Origin: Oceanobacillus sp. FSL K6-2867
Lineage (GTDB): Bacteria; Bacillota; Bacilli; Bacillales; Amphibacillaceae
Direction of reading: 5' to 3'
DNA: 64,000 nt
Assembly: GCF_037963145.1 (NCBI RefSeq)
Contig: NZ_CP150144.1
Location: 1,798,001-1,862,000 of the forward strand
A program made the translations under genes and the position numbers. Below, one piece after another: positions 55,881 through 63,855 of the stretch. Positions within the stretch are counted from its first letter, which is position 1. Every line of letters begins with the position of its first letter. Below the pieces are notes generated by a model. The model saw only the letters and a list, made by a program, of their open reading frames with translations. It did no database searches and was not told where the DNA came from.

Positions 55881-56941
55881 TATTCATCTTCAAGCTTGGC
55901 AATCACCTTAGCTGCAATTTTATGGAACTGTTTTCCATTCGGATGATCTTCTTGATACACGGAAGGAGCAAATATATCCTCTTCCTCATATGGCTGTTGA
56001 ATTGGCAACTGTCCCAATACCTTTGTTTTTAGTACTTCAGCGAGCTTTTTACCGCCGCCTTCACCAAATACATATTCAATTTCACCCGTTTTCTTGCTTT
56101 CAAAATAGGCCATGTTTTCGACAACGCCTAGAATTTCATGATCCGTCTTCAGAGCCATTTGCCCTGCTCTTGCTGCTACAAATGCCGCTGTCGGATGCGG
56201 CGTGGTTACGATAATCTCTTTACAGGTTGGCAGAAGCTCATGGACGTCCATTGCAATATCTCCTGTTCCTGGTGGTAAATCAAGGAGCAGATAGTCCAAA
56301 TCGCCCCATTCCACTTCTGAAAAGAAGCTATTAATCATTTTACCAAGCATTGGACCGCGCCAAATGATCGGAGAGTTGTCCTCTACAAAAAAGCCCATTG
56401 AGATTACTTTAACCCCAAAACGTTCTACTGGAAGAATCTTTTTGCCGCGAACAACAGGCCGTTCTTCCACACCCATCATGTCAGGCACACTAAAGCCATA
56501 AATATCAGCATCAATAATACCGACCTTTTTGCCAAGTCTTCTGAGGGCAACTGCAAGGTTAACGGTTACGGTAGACTTCCCTACGCCACCTTTACCACTG
56601 GCAATTGCGATAAACTTCGTATTGGTGTTTCCACCCATAAGTGAAGCCTCTTTCGCTTGTTCTGCTGCAGGCTGATATTTTTGAATGACTTCATCAGGCA
56701 ACTGTTCAAATCGCAGTCCGACGGTGTTTGCACCATTTCTTTTTAATATGCCAACGATTTCCTGCTGCAATTGCATTTGTTCAGCGGTATTTGTTTTTGA
56801 AATACCAATTTTAACGCTGACATGCTTCTTGTCCTCCTTAATCGTTACACTGATAATCCCACCGGTTTCTTCCAGTGTTCTATGTAAAAAAGGATCCTGA
56901 ACAGGACTTAACAGTTCTTTCACTTCTTCTTGCGTTAACAT
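55880..56941 (-). CDS. salA: Mrp/NBP35-family P-loop ATPase SalA
   Basis: 353 residues: an N-terminal DUF59/MIP18-like domain (about 1-85), the deviant Walker A ASGKGGVGKSTVTVNLA (about 112-128), switch I DADIYGFSVPDMMG and Walker B-like LDYLLLDLPPGTGDIAMDV. In B. subtilis SalA (YbaL) is an ATP-dependent DNA-binding regulator that represses scoC; other Mrp proteins carry Fe-S clusters. The CxxC cluster motif near the C-terminus is not seen, favouring the SalA role. Located between gerD and cwlD as expected. Confidence 0.9.
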   Translation of the reverse strand: MLTQEEVKELLSPVQDPFLHRTLEETGGIISVTIKEDKKHVSVKIGISKTNTAEQMQLQQEIVGILKRNGANTVGLRFEQLPDEVIQKYQPAAEQAKEASLMGGNTNTKFIAIASGKGGVGKSTVTVNLAVALRRLGKKVGIIDADIYGFSVPDMMGVEERPVVRGKKILPVERFGVKVISMGFFVEDNSPIIWRGPMLGKMINSFFSEVEWGDLDYLLLDLPPGTGDIAMDVHELLPTCKEIIVTTPHPTAAFVAARAGQMALKTDHEILGVVENMAYFESKKTGEIEYVFGEGGGKKLAEVLKTKVLGQLPIQQPYEEEDIFAPSVYQEDHPNGKQFHKIAAKVIAKLEDE

Positions 56942-57000
56942 CGTAAGCCACCACCCTTTATCTTATGTACTAACAAATGAAGTACTGCATCTGCTATAGC

Positions 57001-57300
57001 TTGTTCAAAAAGTCCGGTAAAAATGACACACCGGGAGCAAGACCTTTGACTAAACGCCGTGTCTTGTGTCGAACGACGAAGTCACCATATCCCTTGGAAG
57101 TTGAAGTTCGCCAGTTCGCCTTTTCCTACGTGCAAGAACGTCTGCTCATGTATTAAATGCATACGTTCCACCGCCCAAAATTTCGCCGACTTGAACTTTA
57201 ATGCAATGGACGTGTTAGTGTCGATACCCGCAAAAGAACGCTGCAAAATTAGCCGACTCCCGGTCCTTTTTAACCTACTTTTGAACACGTAGTTTTAGTA
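57001..57300. repeat. MITE-like repeat with imperfect terminal inverted repeats
   Basis: The left end TTGTTCAAAAAGTCCGGTAA (57001-57020) and ACCGGGAG at 57030-57038 are mirrored at the right end, which on the other strand reads GTGTTCAAAAGTAGGTTAAA and GACCGGGAG. Ends of about 38 bp enclose about 220 bp with no convincing ORF. A short version of the same ends lies at 58087-58140. It resembles non-autonomous elements or dispersed intergenic repeats of Bacillaceae. Confidence 0.6.
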
Positions 57301-57351
57301 TAACATATTTCATGTCAAATCTAAGTGATTTGCACTATGGTGGCGGTTTCA

Positions 57352-58071
57352 CTATTCCTCCTCTATTTCCTCTGTCAAATATCTGAGAACACCTTCATAG
57401 ATGCTCACCGCCATTTTCCGCTGATAATCCTCCTGTGTCAGTAATGCCTGTTCCTCAGGGTTCGACAAAAAGCCAATTTCGACAAGTGCACCCGGCACCT
57501 TTGCATGCTTTAGTAAATAGATCCCATTAATTACTAATGGTGAACGATTTGTATTATCCAGGTTGCGAATAATCTCCTCTTGAATCATTTTTGCTAAGTG
57601 CCCATTTTCATCGAATTCTGGGTAATAGAAGGTTTGCGCTCCTCTCCAACGGCTGGAAGGTACTGCATTTAAATGTACCGTTAAAAAGAAATCCGGTTTT
57701 TTTTCATGGATAAAATCCAGACGGTTGCGGATATCCTCTGCTTTTCTTCTCGCCAACCCTTTTGTACTCTCATCAGCAAGGTCTGTATCCTCTTCTCTCG
57801 TCAAATAAACGATTGCACCATTTTGCTGCAGGTAGCTTTGCAGCATTTTTGATACAGCTAGCGCAACATCCTTTTCCTCTGTTTTGTCTGACCCAACTGC
57901 TCCACCATCCGGTCCACCATGTCCCGGATCAATCACAATTGTTTTTCCGGAAAGTGGCGGCGACCATGGACCACTCGCTTCAAAATCATTTTGGGTAATT
58001 GGAAATTGAATTAAAAACACTAAAACAAATACACCAAGCACCCAATACATTATCTTCGTCCTACGCCCCAT
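57352..58071 (-). CDS. cwlD: N-acetylmuramoyl-L-alanine amidase CwlD (spore cortex)
   Basis: 239 residues: an N-terminal membrane-anchor/signal helix (IMYWVLGVFVLVFLIQFPIT), then Amidase_3 with IDPGHGGPDGGAVG (zinc His, Glu), FFLTVHLNAVPSS and the catalytic Glu in PGALVEIGFLSNPEEQ. CwlD with PdaA makes muramic-delta-lactam in spore cortex, needed for germination. Length matches the B. subtilis protein (237). Upstream of salA on the same strand, separated by the MITE-like repeat. Confidence 0.93.
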   Translation of the reverse strand: MGRRTKIMYWVLGVFVLVFLIQFPITQNDFEASGPWSPPLSGKTIVIDPGHGGPDGGAVGSDKTEEKDVALAVSKMLQSYLQQNGAIVYLTREEDTDLADESTKGLARRKAEDIRNRLDFIHEKKPDFFLTVHLNAVPSSRWRGAQTFYYPEFDENGHLAKMIQEEIIRNLDNTNRSPLVINGIYLLKHAKVPGALVEIGFLSNPEEQALLTQEDYQRKMAVSIYEGVLRYLTEEIEEE

Positions 58072-58086
58072 CTTACCCGCTCCTCT

Positions 58087-58140
58087 AAAGATTGTTCAAA
58101 AGTCCGATCAAAATTTCCCCGACCCTTATGAACACGTATT
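58087..58140. repeat. Internally deleted copy of the MITE-like repeat
   Basis: TTGTTCAAAAGTCCGATCAA (about 58088-58107) followed by CCCCGACCCTTATGAACACGTA matches both ends of the 300-bp element at 57001-57300 with the middle missing. The two copies bracket cwlD. Confidence 0.55.
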
Positions 58141-58287
58141 TTAACTATTCTATTCTTAAATTTATGGGACAAGTTACGGGTTTATGACTACCGATTTGTG
58201 GTATCCTAAAGATGAGGAAATGTTTACTGAAAACTGAAAAAGGCTATTAATTACAAATAGACAAATGAATAGGAGGGAATAAATGGT

Positions 58288-58704
58288 ATGATTTGGATTG
58301 GTATTGGTTTAATCATTATTGGAGTTGCATTTATTGGATTGGTTGTTTTCCTTATTAAACCACTGAACAAGCTGGCAAGTGTTTTAAATAGCATACAGAA
58401 AACAACAGATAAGCTCCCAAAAACAGTGGATGACGTAACTTCCCAAACAACGGAAGCAATTGGAACGGGTATCGATACATTACATCAGGTAAATAGCCAG
58501 GTTAAACATTTAAGCCCGATTTTCCAAATCGTTGGAGATGCTGGACATGCAGCTAACCAGCTGTCATCAAAAATGGTGGATGCAGTTGAAGATATGAAGC
58601 AAAATACACAGCATGCCAATGATTTTTCAACACGAAAAAACCTTGAAGGATTATACGGAGCATTAACGCTTGGGTTTTTTCTTTTTCGAAAAACAAGGAA
58701 GTAA
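58288..58704 (+). CDS. DUF948 family small membrane protein
   Basis: 138 residues: one N-terminal helix (MIWIGIGLIIIGVAFIGLVV) and a long coiled helical region of general-stress-protein type (TTDKLPKTVDDVTSQTTEAI...LSPIFQIVGDAGHAANQLSS), ending in a short basic tail FFLFRKTRK. DUF948 proteins are membrane-bound helical proteins of unknown role, some under stress control. It is one of three paralogues within 1.8 kb, convergent with the other two. AGGAGGG precedes the ATG. Confidence 0.82.
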   Translation: MIWIGIGLIIIGVAFIGLVVFLIKPLNKLASVLNSIQKTTDKLPKTVDDVTSQTTEAIGTGIDTLHQVNSQVKHLSPIFQIVGDAGHAANQLSSKMVDAVEDMKQNTQHANDFSTRKNLEGLYGALTLGFFLFRKTRK

Positions 58705-58812
58705 CATTAGAAAACTTGGCGAATGCCTTAGTTGCTCTTATGCAGCATAAGAAACTTTATACTTTCTTATCTGCCATGTGAAAGTCCTGCTTGTCAGAAC
58801 TTGAAAATAAAT

Positions 58813-58850
58813 AAGAGACGAGTCATTTTTTAACGACTCGTCTCTTTCTA
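58813..58850. terminator. Terminator between convergent DUF948 groups
   Basis: AAGAGACGAGTC and GACTCGTCTCTT form a 12-bp stem over about 10 nt, with T-rich flanks, just before the stop of the minus-strand small gene. Confidence 0.85.
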
Positions 58851-58856
58851 CTTCTT

Positions 58857-59093
58857 CTAGAGGGATTTTTCAACAACCGCATCTTTTACATCCTGCTTAA
58901 TGCGCTTGATATCATTTGCTCGCATTGCCCCATCCGCATAGAGTTTCTTTTCCAAATTTTTCACGCGCTCGAAAACCGATTTATTTACTCCTTGCTGCTG
59001 CCTTTTCGATAAGTAATCGACCGCCAGCCAGCCAAGAGAAACTCCTGCAACAGTGCTTGCAAGCATGACGAAGTTCCTTTTGCCTTCTCTCAT
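58857..59093 (-). CDS. Small membrane-anchored protein (78 aa), unknown
   Basis: One helix (about 8-27, FVMLASTVAGVSLGWLAVDY) followed by a charged helical tail (SKRQQQGVNKSVFERVKNLE, then KRIKQDVKDAVVEKSL). It resembles YtxH/general-stress small membrane proteins in layout, but I cannot assign a family. It starts 6 bp after the DUF948 gene upstream, so it is the third gene of a DUF948-DUF948-small protein operon. Confidence 0.7.
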   Translation of the reverse strand: MREGKRNFVMLASTVAGVSLGWLAVDYLSKRQQQGVNKSVFERVKNLEKKLYADGAMRANDIKRIKQDVKDAVVEKSL

Positions 59094-59099
59094 AATTAT

Positions 59100-59534
59100 T
59101 CACCCTTTTGCTTTTTTCAGTTCCTGACGCTTTTTAAGCCAGTAATATCCTAAGGCAAAGGTGCCATAGACGCCCCCAAGCTTATTGCCTTCTGCAACTT
59201 CCTTACCGCCTTCTGTTTTCGTTTTAATTGAGTCAGTTACATCTACTAGTGAGGAAGAGAATTTACGTGTCACATTACCGACATCTCCGATTACGTAAAA
59301 CAGCGGGCTCAAATGCTTGAGCTTATCATTCACATCAACTAACGTTTGATTACTTTCATTAATCATATTGCCTGTTTCTTTAAAAACATCATCTAATTGC
59401 TTTGGCAGCTCTTTTACAGTCTTATCTATTCCACCCAGGACACCTGCAAGGTTATTCAAAGCATGTCCAATGAAGAACGCTAAGACAAGAAACGCCACTC
59501 CAATAAGCAGTACACCAATTCCCACTAACGTCAT
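59100..59534 (-). CDS. DUF948 family small membrane protein, middle gene of operon
   Basis: 144 residues: an N-terminal helix (TLVGIGVLLIGVAFLVLAFF), a helical body (IDKTVKELPKQLDDVFKETG...KLKHLSPLFYVIGDVGNVTR) and a basic end (YYWLKKRQELKKAKG). It is clearly homologous to the gene at 58288 (shared LSPxFxxxGDxG). The ATG overlaps the preceding stop by 4 bp (ATGA), so translation is coupled. Function unknown. Confidence 0.82.
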   Translation of the reverse strand: MTLVGIGVLLIGVAFLVLAFFIGHALNNLAGVLGGIDKTVKELPKQLDDVFKETGNMINESNQTLVDVNDKLKHLSPLFYVIGDVGNVTRKFSSSLVDVTDSIKTKTEGGKEVAEGNKLGGVYGTFALGYYWLKKRQELKKAKG

Positions 59535-60013
59535 CTTGATCCCTCTTTTCCTGTATTTACCGGAACAATGTCCGTCTGCTGTACGATCAATTCATTTTTT
59601 TCTTTTGTTCCTGATTGCCATTTTGAAAATAACTGTATAGCGACCTCGCTCCATGTCATTCCCGCGACAAATGGCTTCATTTTTTGTTCTAATTTTTGCT
59701 CTGAAAGCTGCTTGCTTGTTTCATCATAGACTTCATTTAATGATATGACTGACTTCCCAACATTTTCAGCCGAGTCAAAGACACTATCTGTAGCATTAAC
59801 TTTTTCTCGAATGTCATCAACCAGTTTACTTGACTCATTTAATGTTTGATTAAGATGCGGGGTCATGTATTCTAATTCCCGTTCAAGCTCTTCAAGCGAT
59901 GTCCCAAGTGTTTTTACCATATTTGCAACACGTTTTAATACAAAGGATAGATAAATGGCAACAATTGCAAAGGCAATCGAAACGAACAAAATACTGACGT
60001 AAAAGATTTCCAT
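59531..60013 (-). CDS. DUF948 family membrane protein, first gene of operon
   Basis: 160 residues from the ATG at 60013, about 11 bp after AAGGAGG; the frame is open 27 bp further. One N-terminal helix (IFYVSILFVSIAFAIVAIYL), a coiled-coil-prone body (LGTSLEELERELEYMTPHLN), and a longer C-tail than its paralogues. First gene of a three-gene minus-strand operon and divergent from the yihY-type gene across about 140 bp. Function unknown. Confidence 0.8.
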   Translation of the reverse strand: MEIFYVSILFVSIAFAIVAIYLSFVLKRVANMVKTLGTSLEELERELEYMTPHLNQTLNESSKLVDDIREKVNATDSVFDSAENVGKSVISLNEVYDETSKQLSEQKLEQKMKPFVAGMTWSEVAIQLFSKWQSGTKEKNELIVQQTDIVPVNTGKEGSR

Positions 60014-60154
60014 ATGTAATGGTCCCTCCTTATTTAACACTACTATATTATACCACGCGCTTTAATAAATAAAACGTTTACGCGCGCATCCAAAAGATTG
60101 ATAAGAGCAAATCATGGGTATAGAAACAGTAACTAACGAATTGGAGGACTCAGA

Positions 60155-61006
60155 ATGGCTGCTGTTAAACAATTTTCACAAGCATTTATGAAAAAATTCA
60201 ACCAACACAATGTTACGTTACTTGCCGCATCCTTAGCATACTATTTTCTTTTAGCTATTTTTCCGCTATTAATCGTAGGATTCGCTATTATTCCCTATTT
60301 TCAAATCAGTCCTGATGATGCGATGGACTTTTTTAGCTCAATTGTGCCTGGCGAACTGGTTTCTGTCTTGGAAGAAAATATCGTCAGTCTCGTAGAAACA
60401 CCGCGCGGCGGCCTTTTAACCGTCGGTATCATTGGTGCGCTTTGGTCTGCATCAAATGGGATTAACGCATTTATCAAAGCGTCGAACGAAGCATACGATG
60501 TCGAAGAAACTAGATCATTTATTATTGTCCGTCTTATTGCATTTGGATTAACACTTAGCATGATTCTTGCGGTTGTTACTGCTATTCTGCTACCTGTCTT
60601 TGGTGATGTTCTATTAGACTTCGGTATATCATTGCTTGGCATAAACGCTGAAATGACATGGCTCTTGCAAGTGTTACGTTATGCAATTAGTCTTATTATT
60701 ATTACCGTGTTGCTCATGTGCCTCTATCGATTTGCACCCAATAAAAAAATTCCATTTAAGCATATACTCCCTGGCGCGTTAGCAGCAAGTATTTTATGGC
60801 AGATTATCTCGTTTGGCTTTTCCATCTATGTAGGTAATTTCGGGAACTACTCTGCCACATATGGAAGCCTCGGGGGGATTATCGTATTAATGATCTGGTT
60901 CTTTTTAACAGCTATTATTCTCATGGTTGGTGCTATCCTTAGTGTAATGTATCACCAAAAGGCCACGAGAGAGAATACAGAAATTCATAAAGCGGCAAAT
61001 ATTTAA
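60155..61006 (+). CDS. YihY/virulence factor BrkB family membrane protein
   Basis: 283 residues with six to seven helices. Family marks are FNQHNVTLLAASLAYYFLLA at the start, the LWSASNGINAFIKASNEAYD block and the FGNYSATYGSLGGIIVLMIW end. The family was once thought to be RNase BN; the true role (possibly envelope or lipid-related) is unknown. GGAGG upstream of the ATG. Divergent from a DUF948 operon. Confidence 0.88.
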   Translation: MAAVKQFSQAFMKKFNQHNVTLLAASLAYYFLLAIFPLLIVGFAIIPYFQISPDDAMDFFSSIVPGELVSVLEENIVSLVETPRGGLLTVGIIGALWSASNGINAFIKASNEAYDVEETRSFIIVRLIAFGLTLSMILAVVTAILLPVFGDVLLDFGISLLGINAEMTWLLQVLRYAISLIIITVLLMCLYRFAPNKKIPFKHILPGALAASILWQIISFGFSIYVGNFGNYSATYGSLGGIIVLMIWFFLTAIILMVGAILSVMYHQKATRENTEIHKAANI

Positions 61007-61014
61007 AATGAACC

Positions 61015-61047
61015 TGGCTTGGAGCATCATCTCCAAGCCTTCTTTTA
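61015..61047. terminator. Shared terminator of yihY-type and nucleotidyltransferase genes
   Basis: GGCTTGGAG and CTCCAAGCC form a 9-bp perfect stem, 6-nt loop, then TTCTTTT; the 3' end overlaps the stop of the convergent gene. Confidence 0.85.
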
Positions 61048-61599
61048 CTGACTTAGAATATGTTTAATACTTGCCCGCACCATAAAAGGCAATGGCTGTT
61101 CCAATGCTCTATACAGTAGATTGGGCTGTGTAATCCCATTCGTATAAAAATATTGTTCGATTCGCGCTGCTTTTTCTTGCTTATTCGGGATTAACTGATA
61201 TAAAACAAACCAATCCTCCAGTGCTGATAAGGGGATAAAAACGCCTTGAATATTCTTCCTATCAACAATATGATTCGCATCAAAGAATAACTTGTAGGTC
61301 CCTTGATTATGTTCAATAGCGAAGTTACCCATTACATCGACTCCAGCTTCATCTACCTCATACTGATAAAAATAAGTTGTGCGAAACGGGTCTTTTCTAG
61401 TAGCTGCTTGCTCTCTCCCAACCTGACTCATTGTATGCCTGATCAGATCGGTATCTTTTTCAGCAACCAATATATCAATATCATTTGGCGAATCAATTAG
61501 CTGGTAGTGTTGCAACAATAGTGACCCACCAACCGCCCATTCAATGTTACTCTTATTTAATTGTTCACCTATCTTCATTAAAGGATGTTGAAGCTTCAT
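61045..61599 (-). CDS. Nucleotidyltransferase-fold protein
   Basis: 184 residues. The N-terminal part shows the NTP-transferase pattern: KSNIEWAVGGSLLLQHYQLI then NDIDILVAEKD (GG-S and a D-x-D pair). This is the fold of aminoglycoside nucleotidyltransferases and AbiEii-like proteins. The middle holds YFYQYEVDEAGVDVMGNFAI, supplying a possible third acidic ligand. No partner antitoxin ORF is adjacent. Substrate unknown; resistance, tRNA/small-molecule modification or a stand-alone MNT-like role are all possible. Confidence 0.7.
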   Translation of the reverse strand: MKLQHPLMKIGEQLNKSNIEWAVGGSLLLQHYQLIDSPNDIDILVAEKDTDLIRHTMSQVGREQAATRKDPFRTTYFYQYEVDEAGVDVMGNFAIEHNQGTYKLFFDANHIVDRKNIQGVFIPLSALEDWFVLYQLIPNKQEKAARIEQYFYTNGITQPNLLYRALEQPLPFMVRASIKHILSQ

Positions 61600-61635
61600 A
61601 AATTATCCTCATTCCTAATTAAGCTTCCTATAGAA

Positions 61636-62862
61636 TTACCTCGACAATAAACCTGTTACAAAATACTCCAGCCAATTTGCATCCGAAAATGATTCACCCG
61701 TTAATTGCTTTGTCCTTAATGGAGTAATAAAGTGAGCGCCATGCTGGAAAAAGGGCGATGGCCCAACAGCAACGAATTCTCCTTGCTCCACTCCAGCAGA
61801 AACCTCTACAACCTCATCCACATGCAAGCCTTTTTCAATGTTTTCTTTAGCAATTTTTCCTTCCTGTGTCATTTTCCAAACAGCATCCGTGAATATCGCC
61901 TTCTCAAAGAGCACTGTTGCACCAAGCGATTCTTCCATCGTTATGGCTATATCAACATGATAGCCTGGAAGCAATCCCTCTGCACCATCTTCTCTTTCAA
62001 GGACAATTTGGAAAGGGTAAATGCTCTCCTTTTCAATGTCAATTTCCTTTGGTGTGTTACTAACTTCCTCGACGACTCCACCTAAGCGAACTCCCATTTC
62101 ATGAACAGCTACTTCAGCAATACGCCCTTCCTCCATATTGGCACGCTCTTGCTCTGTCAATTCGCCAATTGCAAGCACATCTTTATTTTGAATCGTAATT
62201 ACTGGATCATCCAGATTTACGTCCAGCTGACTAATTGCTCCTTCATAAGGGCTTTGTACAGTAATAGTATCTCCAGTTGTCCGCAGCTCGACTAATTGAT
62301 TATTAATCGTCTGAAGCTGTGCACTTTTTTGTGACAATTCCAGTTCTTTTTCGACTAAAAACTGCTCCCTCAACAAATCGGCTTCCATTGACGTTTGAGG
62401 GTACTCTAATTCAATTAACTCCTCTGTAATGGTGACAGCTTTTGGTGAACCGACTTCATCCGACGGAATCTGATACATTTCCATTTGCGAAATCGCCTGT
62501 TCAATTGCCGAAATCTCTTCTTGAATCTGATCTGCTTGATTCATCAAATCAGCTTCCATTTCGTAATAATCATGAACAAGATATGTATATAATGCATCTC
62601 CCTCATTTACCTGTTCTCCTTCTTCAACAAGAAATTGCTGAAAGCTTCCAAGCTGATTGTCGAAATATACATGCTCTTTCCCTGCAGCACGAAGCACACC
62701 AGGTTTATAAAGCTTCTCCCTCATATCTTTTTCAAAGCTTTTCGTCCATTCATTAATATAAGATATACGTTCCACCTTTCCCTCATCATCTAAGAACACC
62801 AGCAAAAAATTCACCACAATAAACACAGCCATTAGTATGGGGGCTATTCTTTTTCGCATCAT
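61636..62862 (-). CDS. HlyD/MacA-type membrane-fusion (adaptor) protein
   Basis: About 408 residues: an N-terminal helix (IAPILMAVFIVVNFLLVFLD), a lipoyl/barrel half (FLVEEGEQVNEGDALYTYLV), a coiled-coil hairpin (about 110-210, rich in E/Q/L), the second barrel half (ITVQSPYEGAISQLDVNLDD), and a beta domain (VAVGPSPFFQHGAHFITPLR). In Gram-positives such proteins assist ABC exporters. Its ATG (62862) overlaps the preceding stop (ATGA), pairing it with a YIP1-like membrane protein, but no ATPase or permease follows here. Confidence 0.8.
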   Translation of the reverse strand: MMRKRIAPILMAVFIVVNFLLVFLDDEGKVERISYINEWTKSFEKDMREKLYKPGVLRAAGKEHVYFDNQLGSFQQFLVEEGEQVNEGDALYTYLVHDYYEMEADLMNQADQIQEEISAIEQAISQMEMYQIPSDEVGSPKAVTITEELIELEYPQTSMEADLLREQFLVEKELELSQKSAQLQTINNQLVELRTTGDTITVQSPYEGAISQLDVNLDDPVITIQNKDVLAIGELTEQERANMEEGRIAEVAVHEMGVRLGGVVEEVSNTPKEIDIEKESIYPFQIVLEREDGAEGLLPGYHVDIAITMEESLGATVLFEKAIFTDAVWKMTQEGKIAKENIEKGLHVDEVVEVSAGVEQGEFVAVGPSPFFQHGAHFITPLRTKQLTGESFSDANWLEYFVTGLLSR

Positions 62863-63542
62863 CCAAACCACCTACTTAATATGTAAACATCACCAAAAGC
62901 AGTAAGCGCTGTAAGACACCAGCCCAGAAAATGCAATAAAATAACATTAATCGCAATAACGAATTTCTTCATTTCTGAAAATACAGAGAGATATTTTACT
63001 TGAAACCAAATAATCCATAGCTGAAATAATGTAATTGCCCCAAAAAAGTAAATCACCCAAGGCACTTCCGTTATGTATGAGGCGATGATACCTAAGGATA
63101 ATGGTGAAACCTGCCAGTTCAACCCAGCAACAATAACAAGTGGGATCCAGAGCAGTCGTTCCATCAGCATAACAACTAGGACAATCTGCTGCATAATAAC
63201 TAGCTTTTGATATGGGATTCCTGTAAGCAGATAAAACAAGAAGCCTGGAAAAAATAAGATAAATGCTGCAAATAAAATGGCATAGAGCCCTCTCCCTAGC
63301 AGAAACCACAGCTTACTAGTTTCATACGTCAAATCACTTAGTGTTACTGCGACACCTGAAATACGTTCTGTTCCTAATCCAAGATATGCCATCCAAAGAT
63401 AGACAGCAATCGCTGCAAGAACGAGGACAACACTCACCTTCCACAGTTGCTGTATGCGTTCTGCTTTTTTAATGCGAAATAAATCATCCTCCATCGAAAA
63501 AAGGAGCCTAAATAAATGAACACGATATGTCATAAACCCCAT
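62859..63542 (-). CDS. YIP1-like multi-pass membrane protein
   Basis: 227 residues with about five to six helices (for example LWKVSVVLVLAAIAVYLWMA, AFILFFPGFLFYLLTGIPYQ, VIAINVILLHFLGWCLTAL). The layout of a charged N-terminus followed by paired helices fits the YIP1 family, but the match is weak. GAGG lies 6 bp before the ATG. Translationally coupled to an HlyD-type adaptor, so the two likely act together in an envelope process, possibly with an ABC exporter encoded elsewhere. Confidence 0.6.
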   Translation of the reverse strand: MGFMTYRVHLFRLLFSMEDDLFRIKKAERIQQLWKVSVVLVLAAIAVYLWMAYLGLGTERISGVAVTLSDLTYETSKLWFLLGRGLYAILFAAFILFFPGFLFYLLTGIPYQKLVIMQQIVLVVMLMERLLWIPLVIVAGLNWQVSPLSLGIIASYITEVPWVIYFFGAITLFQLWIIWFQVKYLSVFSEMKKFVIAINVILLHFLGWCLTALTAFGDVYILSRWFG

Positions 63543-63597
63543 TCCTTTTCCTCTTGCCGTAGTGACTTTATTTTAACGTACAATTTGAAGAAATTCT

Positions 63598-63828
63598 ATG
63601 AATTTTGTCTTTTCTGACTCACAACAGGAAATTAGTCCCTGGAAGGGATTGTGGCAATTTGTCGAAACGTGGCGAGAGGGTAAATTTTTTGGATTAAGTT
63701 GTTATAACAGCTCTCAGATAGGTTCGAATCATTTTCCGGAACAGCCGCAATCTGAGGCATGGCATTTCCGGAAAGAACATCATTACGATAAAGTGAAACC
63801 GGATTTGGCCGGTGAATTCCATTTTTAG
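63598..63828 (+). CDS. Possible small protein of unknown function (76 aa)
   Basis: An ATG-started frame of 76 codons with ordinary amino-acid content, aromatic- and His-rich (ISPWKGLWQFVETWREGKFF, then EAWHFRKEHHYDKVKPDL). Only GAAGAAAT precedes the ATG as a weak ribosome site. I recognise no family. It could be a real small gene, or the end of a decayed larger one; it lies in the gap between the divergent YIP1-like gene and the Eis-like gene. Confidence 0.35.
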   Translation: MNFVFSDSQQEISPWKGLWQFVETWREGKFFGLSCYNSSQIGSNHFPEQPQSEAWHFRKEHHYDKVKPDLAGEFHF

Positions 63829-63855
63829 ATTCCTTAATGCATAATAAAAACTGTC

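Noticed and set aside
57059..57292. Open frames on both strands at 57.0-57.3 kb
   Set aside because: They lie entirely within the inverted-repeat element and have no ribosome sites or recognisable domains.
61045..61599. Nucleotidyltransferase gene as the toxin half of a toxin-antitoxin pair
   Set aside because: No small partner gene next to it; the neighbours are an adaptor-protein gene and the convergent yihY-type gene.
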